NCBI RefSeq assembly: GCF_000003605.2 | Contig: NW_003137829.1 | Coordinates: 340,190 to 389,091, forward strand | Origin: Saccoglossus kowalevskii | Lineage: Eukaryota > Hemichordata > Enteropneusta > Harrimaniidae | Direction: 5' to 3' | Length of the DNA: 48,902 nt | Shown: positions 35,101-46,138 of the stretch, piece after piece | How the letters are laid out: each line of letters opens with the position of its first letter | How positions within the stretch are numbered: position 1 is the stretch's first letter | Program-made: the position numbers and the translations under genes | Notes under the pieces: model-generated | What the model was told of the DNA's origin: nothing | Database searches by the model: none | Seen by the model: only the letters and a program-made list of their open reading frames with translations

Positions 35101-36027
35101 TCAATTCCCGCGCGTGCACAGGTGACGACCCTCCCGCTTTAAGTCAAATTGTTTCCTGTCGTTTCTCCTCTTAAAATAAAGTGACGCGCTTCAATAACCA
35201 GACACCCTTCTCCTCATCAGGGGCTAAATCTCACCTGCTGCAACTTTAATAAACAACATGCCATCGTGACGAAGCATACCATACAACTGTGACAACACAC
35301 TTCCCGCATCTCTGAAGAAATATACACTGTGGAAGGCGTGGATGAGGTCAAAGTTCTCGGAGGCGCCACCTTCTGCGAGATATTCGTTGATTCCTTCTTC
35401 GTGAAAGTCAAAAGTCACGGAGTTCCATCGATTTTCATAAGATTGAATCAGCCTCTTGAAGTCATTTAATGGACTGCTAGCAGGCTCAACAACACAATAA
35501 TGTATGTCATCATAGGTGTCCAGCAAAGTGTTAATCACAAATTGATCAACCTCCCCTGTTAGCAAAAAAAATGTTTTCAACATTGCAACTAACTGATTGA
35601 TTAATTTATCAATAATTATTAATATGTCTAATTAACAAAAAACAGTCAACCATATTGGAATACTAGTAATAAACACAAAATTGTATGATATAATACCATA
35701 GGTTTAACATGATAAACAACATTTCCCTTAAAATGTAATTATAATCTACATCGTCCATTCTTTATAATTGGCATGGACACTGACAAATTGAACGGGGACT
35801 ATGTCATTGATTTGTGAAAGTTGACTTCGGCGTTATCACTACGACTTACCATTGCCAGATCCTATTGCAAGAACACGGGGTTTCTTCGACACACCTAGTC
35901 GTAAAATATCTGCCATTTCTTGTTTATAATTATCTTCCCTGGACTTCAAACCATGGTCCATCATTGTCTGGAATCTCTCGTTATATTCCTTTGTGTATTC
36001 CGATAATGCTCGAACTGATTTCGCCAT
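32104..36027 (-). CDS. Histamine N-methyltransferase-like SAM-dependent methyltransferase, three coding exons
   Basis: Coding exons in transcript order: 36027-35850, 35555-35235 and 32447-32104 (phases 1 and 1, GT/AG), joining to an open 280-aa frame (human HNMT 292). Residues 52-63 (VLAIGSGNGEVD) are the SAM-binding motif I; VVEPASS (81-87) is the acidic loop. FDLIHAFHSVYFFRDA (128-143) and LRHDGMLFIKVAAG (154-167) match the core strands of HNMT. The last exon carries the family's C-terminal half (MNITECFNEN..GNKMLDFI). The residues that bind histamine in human HNMT (Glu28, Gln143, Asn283, from memory) align with Lys28, His135 and a hydrophobic residue, so another substrate is likely. An acceptor at 36050-36049 and A at -3, G at +4 support the ATG and a spliced leader. 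Intron 2 (2.8 kb) is full of mobile elements; the coding exons are undamaged. Confidence 0.88.
32809..33173 (+). mobile_element. MITE family 3, 365 bp, in intron 2 of the HNMT-like gene
   Basis: Near-identical in order to the copy at 27611. It has TA at both ends, right end ACGGAAAATCACCTA, and the palindrome TCTCGCGAGA at 33137-33146. It ends within about 30 bp of the start of a mariner relic. Confidence 0.88.
33200..34470 (+). pseudogene. Mariner-type transposase relic split by an insertion
   Basis: The N-terminal helix-turn-helix part (33210-33540) shows VFRWHKKFKGDRESVRDD and RTPEL, after an upstream stretch broken by stops and frameshifts. The C-terminal catalytic part (34078-34430) shows WHFHQDNASVHNS, HPPYSPEHAPCELWLFSKL and RYNTCIASGG, as in mariner DD(D/E) transposases. 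About 500 bp between them is unrelated and LTR-like, and the central domain with the first catalytic Asp is missing. The last catalytic position reads E (APCE) where mariners usually have D. It is non-functional. Confidence 0.85.
33611..33969 (+). repeat. Possible solo LTR between the mariner halves
   Basis: The block has retro-type promoter order: a CCAAT box (about 33678), TATAAATA (33728-33735), then AATAAA (33850-33855) about 115 nt later. It could begin TGTTGG (33611) and end CCCACA (33969). No 4-6 bp target duplication is convincing and no second LTR is present, so limits and nature are tentative. Confidence 0.3.
34980..35142 (+). mobile_element. MITE family 1, full-length copy (163 bp), in intron 2 of the HNMT-like gene
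   Basis: TTAA at 34980-34983 and 35139-35142. Left TIR AGCGAGGGAGTCGCCACC, right TIR GGTGACGACCCTCCCGCT. The core with TTGTTTACAAACAAGCG is intact. This is the best reference copy of the family in the window. Confidence 0.92.
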
Positions 36028-36049
36028 AATTGTCGTTGTATTTTGCAAC

Positions 36050-37015
36050 TGTGTATACAAAAGATAGACAATGACAGAAGCATATACTATTTTCAACGAT
36101 TGTCCACGATTACGCAATGATTATCAAGAGTTAGCAATTAGTGACGTCAATATGTGATATATTTTCGCTGTATTGGGTTACAGGCCTGATGAGAATATGT
36201 ATTTTCAGTGATTTCCCAGTAATAAATTGACAGATAGTTCCAGAATTTACCAAATATTTCAGAAAAATAAGTAACAATAATATACATTGTTATAGACAGT
36301 AGTTGCCTTTCATTGCTTTTTTAAAAAAAAACTATTAATAAAAATAAAATTAATAATAATAATAATAATAATATCCTACAATGAAAAAAATTACATGGCA
36401 TTTACTATCGACACAACAAATCCATTCCCTTCATATTTGTAAATATTTATAAATTTCACAATTCAAATGGAAGCGACCTCTATGGACAACAGATGTATTT
36501 ATAAAAGAGTATGGAAGAAATCCATATACCCTAATAGTTTGAAAACGGGGCATGGGTGTCTGTCACCATTTTGTTTCACAAATTATGCGAAGCGAAACAG
36601 ATCATTCATGTTAAACCTCAGAATTATGTTCAATGATAAGGCAATCGTTTTCTGGAAGCTGACTGAAAATAATTTTACTTCACGCGCGATTTGAGCAAAA
36701 TTCAAGATGGCGCCAAGCACGATTCGTGTGTCGCCGCTGATCAGAATTATGCGGTCGTTGATTGGCTGGTGACCCGTACTGTCAAGAGTTTGGCTGATGT
36801 ATGAACATGAAGCTTTCGATGATGAAACATTTTTAAACCTGGGAAATATAATATGTATTTCCAGAAGATTTTTAATTAGTTTCTATGAGTCCAATTGTTA
36901 ATGTCCCTAAATAGACCACAATACTATTTTGTATCGAATTGTAACAATCTACCGAGATGAAAAAAATAAGCACATTTGTGTACCATAACGTAAAGGTGAT
37001 ACGACAGTCAATGAC
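36050..37015. other. Region upstream of the HNMT-like gene
   Basis: An (AAT)n tract at about 36347-36372 and an AAGATGGCGCC word near 36703 (YY1-like, often near animal start sites) are visible. Otherwise nothing is supported; the promoter of the HNMT-like gene is presumably here. Confidence 0.4.
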
Positions 37016-38483
37016 ACTAAGGCCACACTGATTTAATTTTATGGATGACATCCTCTGAAGATCCCAAAACTAATGCGAGAGGGCGAAAAAAAAAAAATTC
37101 GACCAAAAAAAAATGCTACTAAAACCACAGGACTACGGAGCAATTATTACGAATTTAACCACAGTGTATCAAAAAAACAACAAGTCTTTATTTGTAGGAG
37201 GCACATGCTGATGTACACATTTCGTACTGTATTACTGTCACAGGTATCAGCTTTGATTTTGAAAAGGCAAGAGGATAAGGCAGATGTTAGCTTTGCCAAA
37301 GGCATACACATCAACTCAATAATAAAGAAAAACTTACTGTGCTGTATTGAAAAAAAAATAATTAAAAATGAACAATAAGTTTGTCAACAGCAGTCTGGAA
37401 ATTAACTTCTTTGACATTCAAACTACAACTTTTAAAGTGACACTTCAGATAGACTAAAGCATAAGTGTAGACACAAATTCTTTAGAACTACTTCAACTAT
37501 GTAACAAATTATAAGAGGCTCGATATTGAAAAAAAAAACACCAACAGAGAGTCAACAAAAATTTGGATGCAGAAAATTATGTACATGTATCTTGATGAAA
37601 ATGCGTCATATGATCAAAATATTACTGAATGTGTGTGCAAGCAAATTATCCGAATCAGAAAATGAAAAAAAAATAATAAGAAACTTTCTTCACCCCGTAA
37701 GGNNNNNNNNNNNNNNNNNNNNNNNNNNNNNNNNNNNNNNNNNNNNNNNNNNNNNNNNNNNNNNNNNNNNNNNNNNNNNNNNNNNNNNNNNNNNNNNNNN
37801 NNNNNNNNNNNNNNNNNNNNNNNNNNNNNNNNNNNNNNNNNNNNNNNNNNNNNNNNNNNNNNNNNNNNNNNNNNNNNNNNNNNNNNNNNNNNNNNNNNNN
37901 NNNNNNNNNNNNNNNNNNNNNNNNNNNNNNNNNNNNNNNNNNNNNNNNNNNNNNNNNNNNNNNNNNNNNNNNNNNNNNNNNNNNNNNNNNNNNNNNNNNN
38001 NNNNNNNNNNNNNNNNNNNNNNNNNNNNNNNNNNNNNNNNNNNNNNNNNNNNNNNNNNNNNNNNNNNNNNNNNNNNNNNNNNNNNNNNNNNNNNNNNNNN
38101 NNNNNNNNNNNNNNNNNNNNNNNNNNNNNNNNNNNNNNNNNNNNNNNNNNNNNNNNNNNNNNNNNNNNNNNNNNNNNNNNNNNNNNNNNNNNNNNNNNNN
38201 NNNNNNNNNNNNNNNNNNNNNNNNNNNNNNNNNNNNNNNNNNNNNNNNNNNNNNNNNNNNNNNNNNNNNNNNNNNNNNNNNNNNNNNNNNNNNNNNNNNN
38301 NNNNNNNNNNNNNNNNNNNNNNNNNTCGGCGCTTTGCGACAATATGAGTCGGCAAGTTCCGGACAGAAAACCGATCTGTAGAGACTCGTCGTCGGAGATT
38401 TTTTTTTTTTTTTTTTTGAGAACAGGCGAAAACTAATGCGCGCGTGGATGTCATCCATAAAATTAAATCGGTGTAGCTAAGCG
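37016..38483. mobile_element. Unclassified DNA-transposon-like element with long TIRs and an internal gap
   Basis: ACACTGATTTAATTTTATGG and the next nine bases at 37025-37053 recur as reverse complement at 38446-38474 with one mismatch in 29. Weaker matching extends outward to about 37016 and 38483. A direct repeat AAAACTAATGCG sits just inside each TIR (about 37067 and 38429). The interior is AT-rich and interrupted by 623 N, so any transposase may be hidden. The 101-codon frame at 37073-37378 is not recognisable. The superfamily cannot be named. Confidence 0.6.
37703..38325. other. Assembly gap (623 N)
   Basis: A run of N inside the TIR-bounded element. Apparent long frames over it are artefacts. 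Confidence 0.99.
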
Positions 38484-38504
38484 GTACTTTCAAATGGGAA
38501 AGTG

Positions 38505-39400
38505 TTAAAATTGAATAATGGCCACCAAAGTACTGGCCCATACACCATATTTCAAAATACTCAAAATGAATGTTCCTTGATACATTGTAGATGCACGTCG
38601 ATGCCTATTTGCCATATATAGCCTAAAACAGTCTCTAAAATACATAAGCAACATTATTGCCGTTTCAACAAAAACTCCGATGTCCACAGTGTCGAGCACT
38701 GCACTCAAATACAACATTACAAGGACACGCACCTGTTGCTGATTGGATTTCACAAGAGCAGCTTCTGTGCTGTCGTTCACTGAATGATACTTCCCCTCTA
38801 CTGACTTTTTCGAAATATTGCAAGTAATTGACTGGCGACCACTCTTTCAATTATCTTAGAAAGAAAGGGCATTTGACACTGGGCGATAGTGTCAAATATA
38901 AGGCCCGGCATCTTCATGAAAGAAAAAAATACTGATCGTTCAAACTTTACAGAAATAACACTCCGAACAAATGATAAATTTAAAATACACTAAACACATC
39001 AACGAGACAACCAGTTAATACTTTAGGACCCTATTCGCGTTACTTGGTGGGTGATGAATTTAACACTTTCACAATATTGACAATAAACAATTAACAGGCA
39101 CAAAAGTACTGGTGTCACTAAATTTTGGTATAATCATATAAATAATATGAACGCAAAAAAATATTCAAATGCCAAATCTGATATAGTACATCTTTCCCGG
39201 TATTTGATAACTTATCGTTGATTTTAAATAATTGCTTTTGGTCTTCCACATTCTTAGTGATTGCATGCGAGAAATACTCGACTTTAAGGTTCTGTGTTAC
39301 ACAGTTCATTTCATTCCTCTTTTTTCGACGCAATAACTGCTTTCGCTTTTCAAATTTGCTCTTTTCAAATAAAAAAATATGAATAAAAAAAACACCAACT
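38505..39400 (-). pseudogene. LINE (CR1/L2-like) reverse-transcriptase relic
   Basis: In minus-strand order, 39333-39118 encodes a segment with YFSHAI...DQKQLFKINDKL, like the linker between endonuclease and RT in CR1/L2 LINEs. Next, about 38880-38800 gives PFLSKIIERVVASQLL. After a frameshift, NDSTEAALVK and VLVMLYLSAVLDTVD correspond to the ..HSTETAL.. and ..LDLSAAFDTVDH.. blocks of the RT palm. Stops and frame changes separate the pieces. The TIR element 37016-38483 begins 20 bp beyond. Confidence 0.75.
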
Positions 39401-39957
39401 AAATTATATTTGGAAAAAAATCTCTAACTAGGATCTTATTTTAATGAGATTGCCTTAGTCTGTATGAACATACACATCAGGAACACATGAGAACCGACTC
39501 CGTTAATATCAATTTACGAAGACTTTAAATATCTAAATTTACAGAGGGTGTGTATTTCGGGAATTTCAGGAGTAGATCTCATGTAAATATCTAACGGGCG
39601 AATTCTTCTATTTAAAAATCGTCATACTCATAAATAAATAAGTATTAACAAAAAATTACAGCAGCGCTATTGTTTTGAACTATGTTGTCCTCCAATAACA
39701 AATACTGTTTTTGAAAGATATAGTTGTATAACCAAAACAAAACTTCAGGAGGTTATGATTTTAGAAAAACTGCACAGAGAAAATTGCAACCCCCCCAAAA
39801 AAACTAAACTTTTACACGGAAAATTATAGAAAGGAAACTATATTTATTCAACTACTTTAACAAACTTGAAAGAGGAACGTATACAAATACAGAAACATCA
39901 TCTTGGAAAAAAAACATCTAGCTCAAATGTGAAGTAAAAATATGCAGTTTAATTTCA

Positions 39958-40216
39958 ATCGGATTCGACAAACGTGAAAGTGTTGTGGGGGAATTTCCAC
40001 GCTTAACCATGCTGTACACATAAAAGGATGGTCTTGTTAGATTAAGTAATGGTATCTCAAGACAATACCCCCCCCCCTCAGAGATTGGGAATTCGACATT
40101 GACCTATAAACAAATTTAAATTCAAATCGTTCGGTTTTTGTAGCAGACATTTGGTCTGCGCCTTTCATGCAATATGCGAGATCTCAGAGTGAATGGAATA
40201 TCAGCTATTATGTAAG
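39958..40216 (+). mobile_element. MITE family 3, decayed partial copy
   Basis: Matches the middle and right part of the element at 27611: GATTCGACAAACG, CCACGCTTAA, AAATCGTTCG, GCAGACATT and GCGAGATCTC. It has many substitutions, and the left end is lost. Confidence 0.65.
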
Positions 40217-40399
40217 GATGTTGGATTGCATATACTTAATGGTAGAATGATTTCCGATACACATGGTAATGATATTTGTATAGAGCATGTAGATGATAAA
40301 CAACAGCTTTTTTCGTGAAATATAAATAATCTTGATCAGCCACGTAGTTTGCCCACATATTTGATTTCGTAAAAAAACGTAAATTGTGCAATTACGTGT

Positions 40400-40950
40400 A
40401 GTGTGTTAAGGGGATTGATCCGAAATTTCGAACAAGCATTTCACTCTGGAGATGCATTCTTTATTTAAACAAACAGCCTCTCGGTCCGGTTCCGGAATGC
40501 TAGAAATGCTTGATTTTTGATGATTATTAGGACAAAAATGACACCATTCGGCCATTTTGAATCGGATTGTTAACCAATATATCTATATAGCTATCAGATT
40601 ATGTATAAGGTGAATAGTATGACACTAGAACCACACTAATTAAAGAAAAATGGCCGCCAGTTTACCAATTTGAATCTGATCTGGAAAAACCAAAAGACGT
40701 GCATAAAGGTCATATGATAACTATGCACCAAGTTTTAAAACAGCCGAGAAATGCTTGATGTCGATGATTTTTCAGTACAAAAATGCCCGCCATTTGGTCA
40801 TCTTAAATCGGACCATGAAACAATTTGATGTGCATATGTATAATATTATGTAAGATGTATGTGTGAAGTTTGAATGTAATCGATTCAAGCATGTCTAAGA
40901 TAAAGGTCCGGACGAGAGATTTTCGTATTTCGATTTTCCTAACAGTACCT
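40400..40950. repeat. Degenerate repeats of about 150-250 bp
   Basis: GAAATGCTTGAT followed some 40-60 bp later by CATT..G.CCAT.TTGAATCGGA recurs two to three times (about 40500, 40745 and, weakly, 40650). No gene is seen. Confidence 0.35.
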
Positions 40951-41094
40951 GTAACGTCTAATTATCACTAATATATGATTAAAACATGACAGATTGATTG
41001 AAAAATGCCAAACTATAATTTCCATCTCTTAAACCGTCGTAACCTTTGAAAATGGTCATGAGTAAAATGTAAGCATGTAATTGTAATTAACGAA

Positions 41095-41585
41095 ATGTAG
41101 AGATGGCAAACTGGTTGTGAATGGGTCAAACATGTTGAATCTTATTTGTGTCGGCAGCAATGCGATATTTTGAATATTTTGTTGTTGTTGTTTTATTATA
41201 AATATTTCTTGTTCCTAATGTTTATAGTTAATCAATGCGCATATACGCACAGTCATTTGTTATTTCGCACAATCATTTGGAAATTCGCAGTTTCTTCTGA
41301 CAGGCGTTCGCTTCATGATAAATCTTCGTATGATATAACAACAAAAAGTTGCAGCAGTCATAGTAATAACTAGATATCTACCGCATCCTTAAAACTGTTC
41401 CCTGGCGTATCTATTAAGTTTCTAGCCTGCTTCTTGATTACAACTCCAAAAATATGGAGATGACAAACAGGTTGTGAATAGCCAATTACTAGTATAAAAC
41501 ATGTTTAATTTATTTGTGTGTCGAAAGCAATGTTGTTGTTTTATTTCTTGTTCCTGGTGTTGAATATTTTCAATGTCATTCGAAC
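41095..41585 (+). repeat. Diverged direct duplication, period about 357 bp
   Basis: GAGATG.CAAAC.GGTTGTGAAT at 41100 and 41457 is followed in each copy by ACATGTT.AAT, TTATTTGTGT, GCAATG and TTTCTTGTTCCT. Identity is moderate. No gene is seen. Confidence 0.5.
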
Positions 41586-41589
41586 ATTT

Positions 41590-43900
41590 TGTTGTCTAAC
41601 TTCGGAAGACTTACGATGAACAACACTTTTGTATGTCAGTCTTATTAAATTGCGATCATAGCGACCCGCCATTTTTTGGTAATCATTGTTCCTGAACTAT
41701 GCTCTCGAACCCTGGATTATTTTACATAGTATTGTATATAGATGTTTTCTTGGGACCTGGGTGAATAAAAGCAATCACATGTTTTTGCTTCATTAAGTTC
41801 AGTTAATTCTTTTCATAGAGTCAGATTTCATTTAGTTATCTTTAAAATAGCCTGGGGGTAATCAGTCAAACCCAAGCACGCCACAAGGTCACAGTATCTT
41901 TCACGCTCTGAATGGTTTGCCACGACCCAGTGTAAACTCGGACATTGACCGAGTTTGACTGGAAGACAAAAGCAAAACTGAACAACACTACAAAGCCCGA
42001 CCTGCACATGACACGCCTAAAAGACGCGAAAACCCAGCTTTCGAAACATAGGGCATATAACTTGGGATTTTCGGAATATAGGCACGTTATCGATTGAACA
42101 GAATTCCTCCGCTAATTTCAAATAGTCAAGAAAAACTCTGCAATTACATTATTTGTGCCCACGATGTTTTCGTTTCGACCCTGCAAATGGGGTCAACCAT
42201 TAAATGTACTAAAAACAAAGAAATGAGAACGAAAAAGCGCCCAGCAATCAAGAAATATGCACCATAGTGTACAAAAACTACTTAGAAAACACCTTGAGCA
42301 GGTAATAGTACTCACTCGAGTCACAGAGATGTAAAATCAATGATTTTCAGGGAGCACAGACCATACTTGTGTATGGTTATTAACATACATACATACACAC
42401 GTCATACGATGTACGTCGTTCAATTACAATGATCAACGAGGAAGTACCATGCAGGCTTGCACTACATCCATACACAGTTTATTGACAAGGTCGGTAATCT
42501 CAATATATTCGCTATCAATTTAAATAGCAGAAGCTCAGACTTTTTTTTATCTCCACTTGTAGCAAGAATAAACATGGTCAAGTCAATGTCGATTCAGCTA
42601 ACCCACCTCTACTTTGAACCTAGAAAGTACAAACAAATTCAACAACACAAGAGTATACTAGTAAATGCCAGACAACGTTACCAAAAAAAAAGACATGCAG
42701 GAACCAATTGCAATATATTAAAGAACAACTGGCAAACATTATTAACTACATGAGTAAATAACTTTTAGTTTAATTTGTGTATTCACTGTTTATTCTTTTC
42801 TTTTTATTCTCTTCTTTTCTTTTCTCATTATTGTTGCTTGTAAAGCCGTGAACAGAAAATTAGAGGCAATTCTTTTTAGATAATATCAATGGATATGATT
42901 TTATTAACCTATTAGAAACCAAAACAAATACTAATTCATGTATAGATTATAATCACTTTAATTAATTTTGCTCAACAACACACAAAAAAAAGAGTACGAT
43001 CAAATTTTCGACATTAAAAGCATTCACACGAAAAGTATCAAACAGCTAGGATGATTTCATTTTGATTCATTTAGCGACTAACAACTTGGAACTAAGATGA
43101 GTGTCACCAGTCTGGGATACACCTAAAAGTATATGAATGTATTCTCTTTGGCTATATGAGCAATCATAGAGGTATGTTTTATTGACTAAATAATTCACAT
43201 ATTTGAATACCAAGTTGATATCAATAGTTGATAGCAATATATCCATGCTAACCGAGTCCAGACTCACATTTTAGTGAATTGTTCGTCTCGTGGACCTGAT
43301 GACTTTAGTAATTATAGAAGTACCAATTAGCCATTCTTCAACAATCAGTAGTCAAGAAAAATATACTGACAAAATCGATGGAATCGGAACATCATAAACT
43401 CCCATAAGGGAGTCAGACCAGGTGCACGTGAATGGTAAGCATCTGCTGCGGGCATGTCGAACCCGCCCTGATGTTCCAGTCATGTAAGCGAAAAATGTCA
43501 AAACAAGTTTACTAGACAAACAACCACACCAAACCACAAGGACAAACAGTTGTCTTGTATGATATTGGATAGTGGGTCTGTTTTAATGATACATGTATAA
43601 CATTGCTCACTTTAAATTGACAAATATATACCAAATTGTGTACAAACAATTTGCGCAATGAGCAGTTCATAACTATATGCCGGGCTATGTTTTTCATAGT
43701 TGTGTTTGGACCCTATACATAGGGTATTATATACTGTACATTTAGAAACTGCTAAATTAATTTGCCAGATAGAAAAAATTGAAAGTTTAGGTGACTTTTA
43801 TTTTGAAATGTACAATATAAAGTATACAATGGGCAATTAAAGCTATCATTACTGGTTACGAATATTTATAATAGTTGTGTGTGGCACACACACACTAACA
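41590..43900. other. Intergenic, nothing supported
   Basis: Short unrecognised frames only (for example 42457-42753 plus, 43067-43267 minus). Apart from simple tracts no structure was found. Confidence 0.45.
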
Positions 43901-43949
43901 TATCAAAGTAACACACACGTTTTAATATTACGATCTGAACAGTAACTAC

Positions 43950-45440
43950 CAGTATATGATAATCGGAAATCTGTAATCAGCGAAACAAGGGTTTTACACG
44001 TACACGTACAAACTGTCGGACAAAACTTGACCTGTATATTCACCTTTCCGTAGTGTATGTAAGGACATGAAACACTTGCCGAAATTAACAATATTTTATT
44101 CAATAAAGCATTCGTTTCACCAATTACATACAATTGGAAATCTTTAACATTATGTGTTATTATGTAAACTGTTGGCTTTAGTAGTCCAGTGTACAACTGA
44201 ATGGAACAGTTGTCAAAAATAAAGGTGATGACATCGGAAGGAAGGTCCAGAAAGGAGGGCAACCCCATCTTTTGACCTTGGTTGAACCAGGGAGCCCGCC
44301 ATACTGATGGTCATATGCCAATTAATACGCCTTTTGGTATGCCTCAGAGCGTTGCACGTTGTGTGGCTGGTCGCAATATTACTGTTAATTTAAAAATCAT
44401 CCCCTGTATTTTTTGACAATTGTTCCATGCCGTTGTATACACTACTGAAATGGGAATGTACTGGTCAAGTTTCTTCCAACAGTTGTAAATAATATACGAT
44501 CCTTTATGTCGCTGATTACAGATTTCTGATTATCCGTAATTAGCGAAACGAAACTTTTACTAAATAAAGTCCCAATATTTTCGGCAAATGTTTCATCTAG
44601 TTACGACACGACTGAAAGATGAATTTACTGGTCAAGTTTTGACCGACCCTTGTTTTTTTGATTACCAGCGAAATGAACAATTTGCTGTTAAATATTGTTA
44701 TTTTCTGCAAATGTTTTATGTCATACTAGTATCAGAGGTACATTACTTGGGGTTTGCAACTACGGTGACATGATACCAAGATCCCGTTTCAATCTCGCTC
44801 TCACATAAGTGTTCCAACTCAGAAAAATTCGAATGCGCATGCCCGAGGTAACTAGGATACTGGGATGTCTAGGTGGATCAAAATAGCTGCTCACGTTATG
44901 ACGGATTACGATAACTATATTTTCTGTACATTTTCGATGTATTACATTTTTTCACTATGAATGTGGTAATACATGTTTTATTGTTTTATTACAAACCGCC
45001 TATGTCATGTCAGAAGGTCGTAGCACCAGTCTCGCTACCTACGAGATGAGACTTGAATGGGACATGATGTCACCATACAGTACTATGCGCGTTGCAAACC
45101 CCAAGTAATGTACCTCTGCTAGTATACATTACTGAAAAGTTTCGACCGACAGTTGTAAATATTGTACGTGTAAGACCCTCGTTTCGCTGAATACGTATTT
45201 TTAATTACCTGTAATTAGCGAAACGAACCATTTACGTAGTAGATATTGTTATTTTCGACAAATATTTTGTAAATATTGTACATATAAAACCCATTTCCAC
45301 GGATTAATTTTCATTATGTGTGTTATCCCCGTTTCGTATCGTTTCTTCGATTACAGTAAGCCAAAATGTGCCAATGACTCGTTAAATCTCGAAGGGCCTT
45401 TTAAAACTGTGTGTCCACTTTTTGGTATGCATTGCTAATT
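43950..45440. repeat. Dispersed repeat family built on TGTAATTAGCGAAACGAA, both orientations
   Basis: Related segments occur inverted at about 43960-44030, and direct at about 44460-44560, 44625-44700 and 45135-45240. Shared words are GGTCAAGTTTTG, CCGACAGTTGTAAAT, GTTTCGCTGATTACAGATTT and GTAATTAGCGAAACGAA. It looks like an old element amplified locally, partly in head-to-head order. Confidence 0.6.
44167..44268 (-). CDS. Possible F-box-like N-terminal exon
   Basis: An ATG at 44268 opens the frame MGLPSFLDLPSDVITFIFDNC, which resembles the start of an F-box (LP.DV...IF). The next residues do not follow the F-box pattern. The frame stays open to 43903 but runs through repeat sequence, so a true exon would have to end early. 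One GTATGT donor-like site is near 44130, and no downstream exon could be linked. The match may be chance. Confidence 0.22.
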
Positions 45441-45874
45441 ACGGTTTTCAGTTGTCGTTTACAATAACAAATAAACCGACCCAAGGTTTATAAAAACGAT
45501 TAAACAGTATAGCCATGTTATTGTTCTTTACCAGACTATGGAATTTTAACAGGGTTGATTCAGATATTGTGTGTATTATTTCACAAGTGCGTCACCAAAT
45601 TTGAATTTTGCGAAACCTTCATTTACCGTTACCGTTACCTGTAATTAGCGAAACGAACCATTTACGTATTAAATATTGTTATTTTCGACAAATATTTTGT
45701 AAATATTGTACATATAAAACCCATTTCCACTGATGAAGTTTCATTATGTGTGTTATCCCCGTTTCGTATCGTTTCTTCGATTACAGTAAGCCAAAATGTG
45801 CCAATGACTCGTTAAATCTCGAAGGGCCTTTTAAAACTGTGTGTCCACTTTTTGGTATGCATTGCTAATTACGG
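45207..45874 (+). repeat. Direct repeats A-B-A (A 238 bp, B about 171 bp)
   Basis: A1 (45207-45444) and A2 (45637-45874) are offset by 430 bp and nearly identical. They start with TACCTGTAATTAGCGAAACG and end with ATTGCTAATTACGG. B (45441-45611, starting ACGGTTTTCAGTTGTCG) lies between them and recurs alone at 47770. Confidence 0.9.
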
Positions 45875-45931
45875 CGACAAAGCTGCCTTTTGCTGATCAC
45901 AGTCTTTTGAGGAACTGTGTGCTGAATGAGT

Positions 45932-46138
45932 TCAATTTTCTCGTTCAGGATTCTTTATTGATATTTCTGGATAGGTGCCAGTCACCCAATGTACATATGC
46001 TGTACATCTCGTGAGAACCTGTCTCATTATCAACCTCAGCACAGTTTCTGCCAAGTCACCAAATGTGGAATTGCTATTTACTTTCAGCTGCTGAATAAGT
46101 GTCATGGTATGAACAAATGGATCATCAGTTATATTCAT
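45932..46138 (-). pseudogene. Remnant of an unclassified mobile-element-type ORF
   Basis: The frame contains TFGDLAETVLRLI and, about 25 residues on, TYPEISIKNPEREN. To my eye this matches a conserved stretch (TFG..A......TD.Y..ISIK.AER) of large uncharacterised proteins repeated in many invertebrate genomes and probably transposon-borne. Only some 60 residues are preserved and no neighbours of that ORF are seen. The family name is not known to me. Confidence 0.35.

Noticed and set aside
32104..36027. Reading the HNMT-like exons as two separate genes or a pseudogene
   Set aside because: The three exons join in phase with consensus splice sites and rebuild the family's order without stops. 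The 2.8-kb intron is explained by inserted elements.
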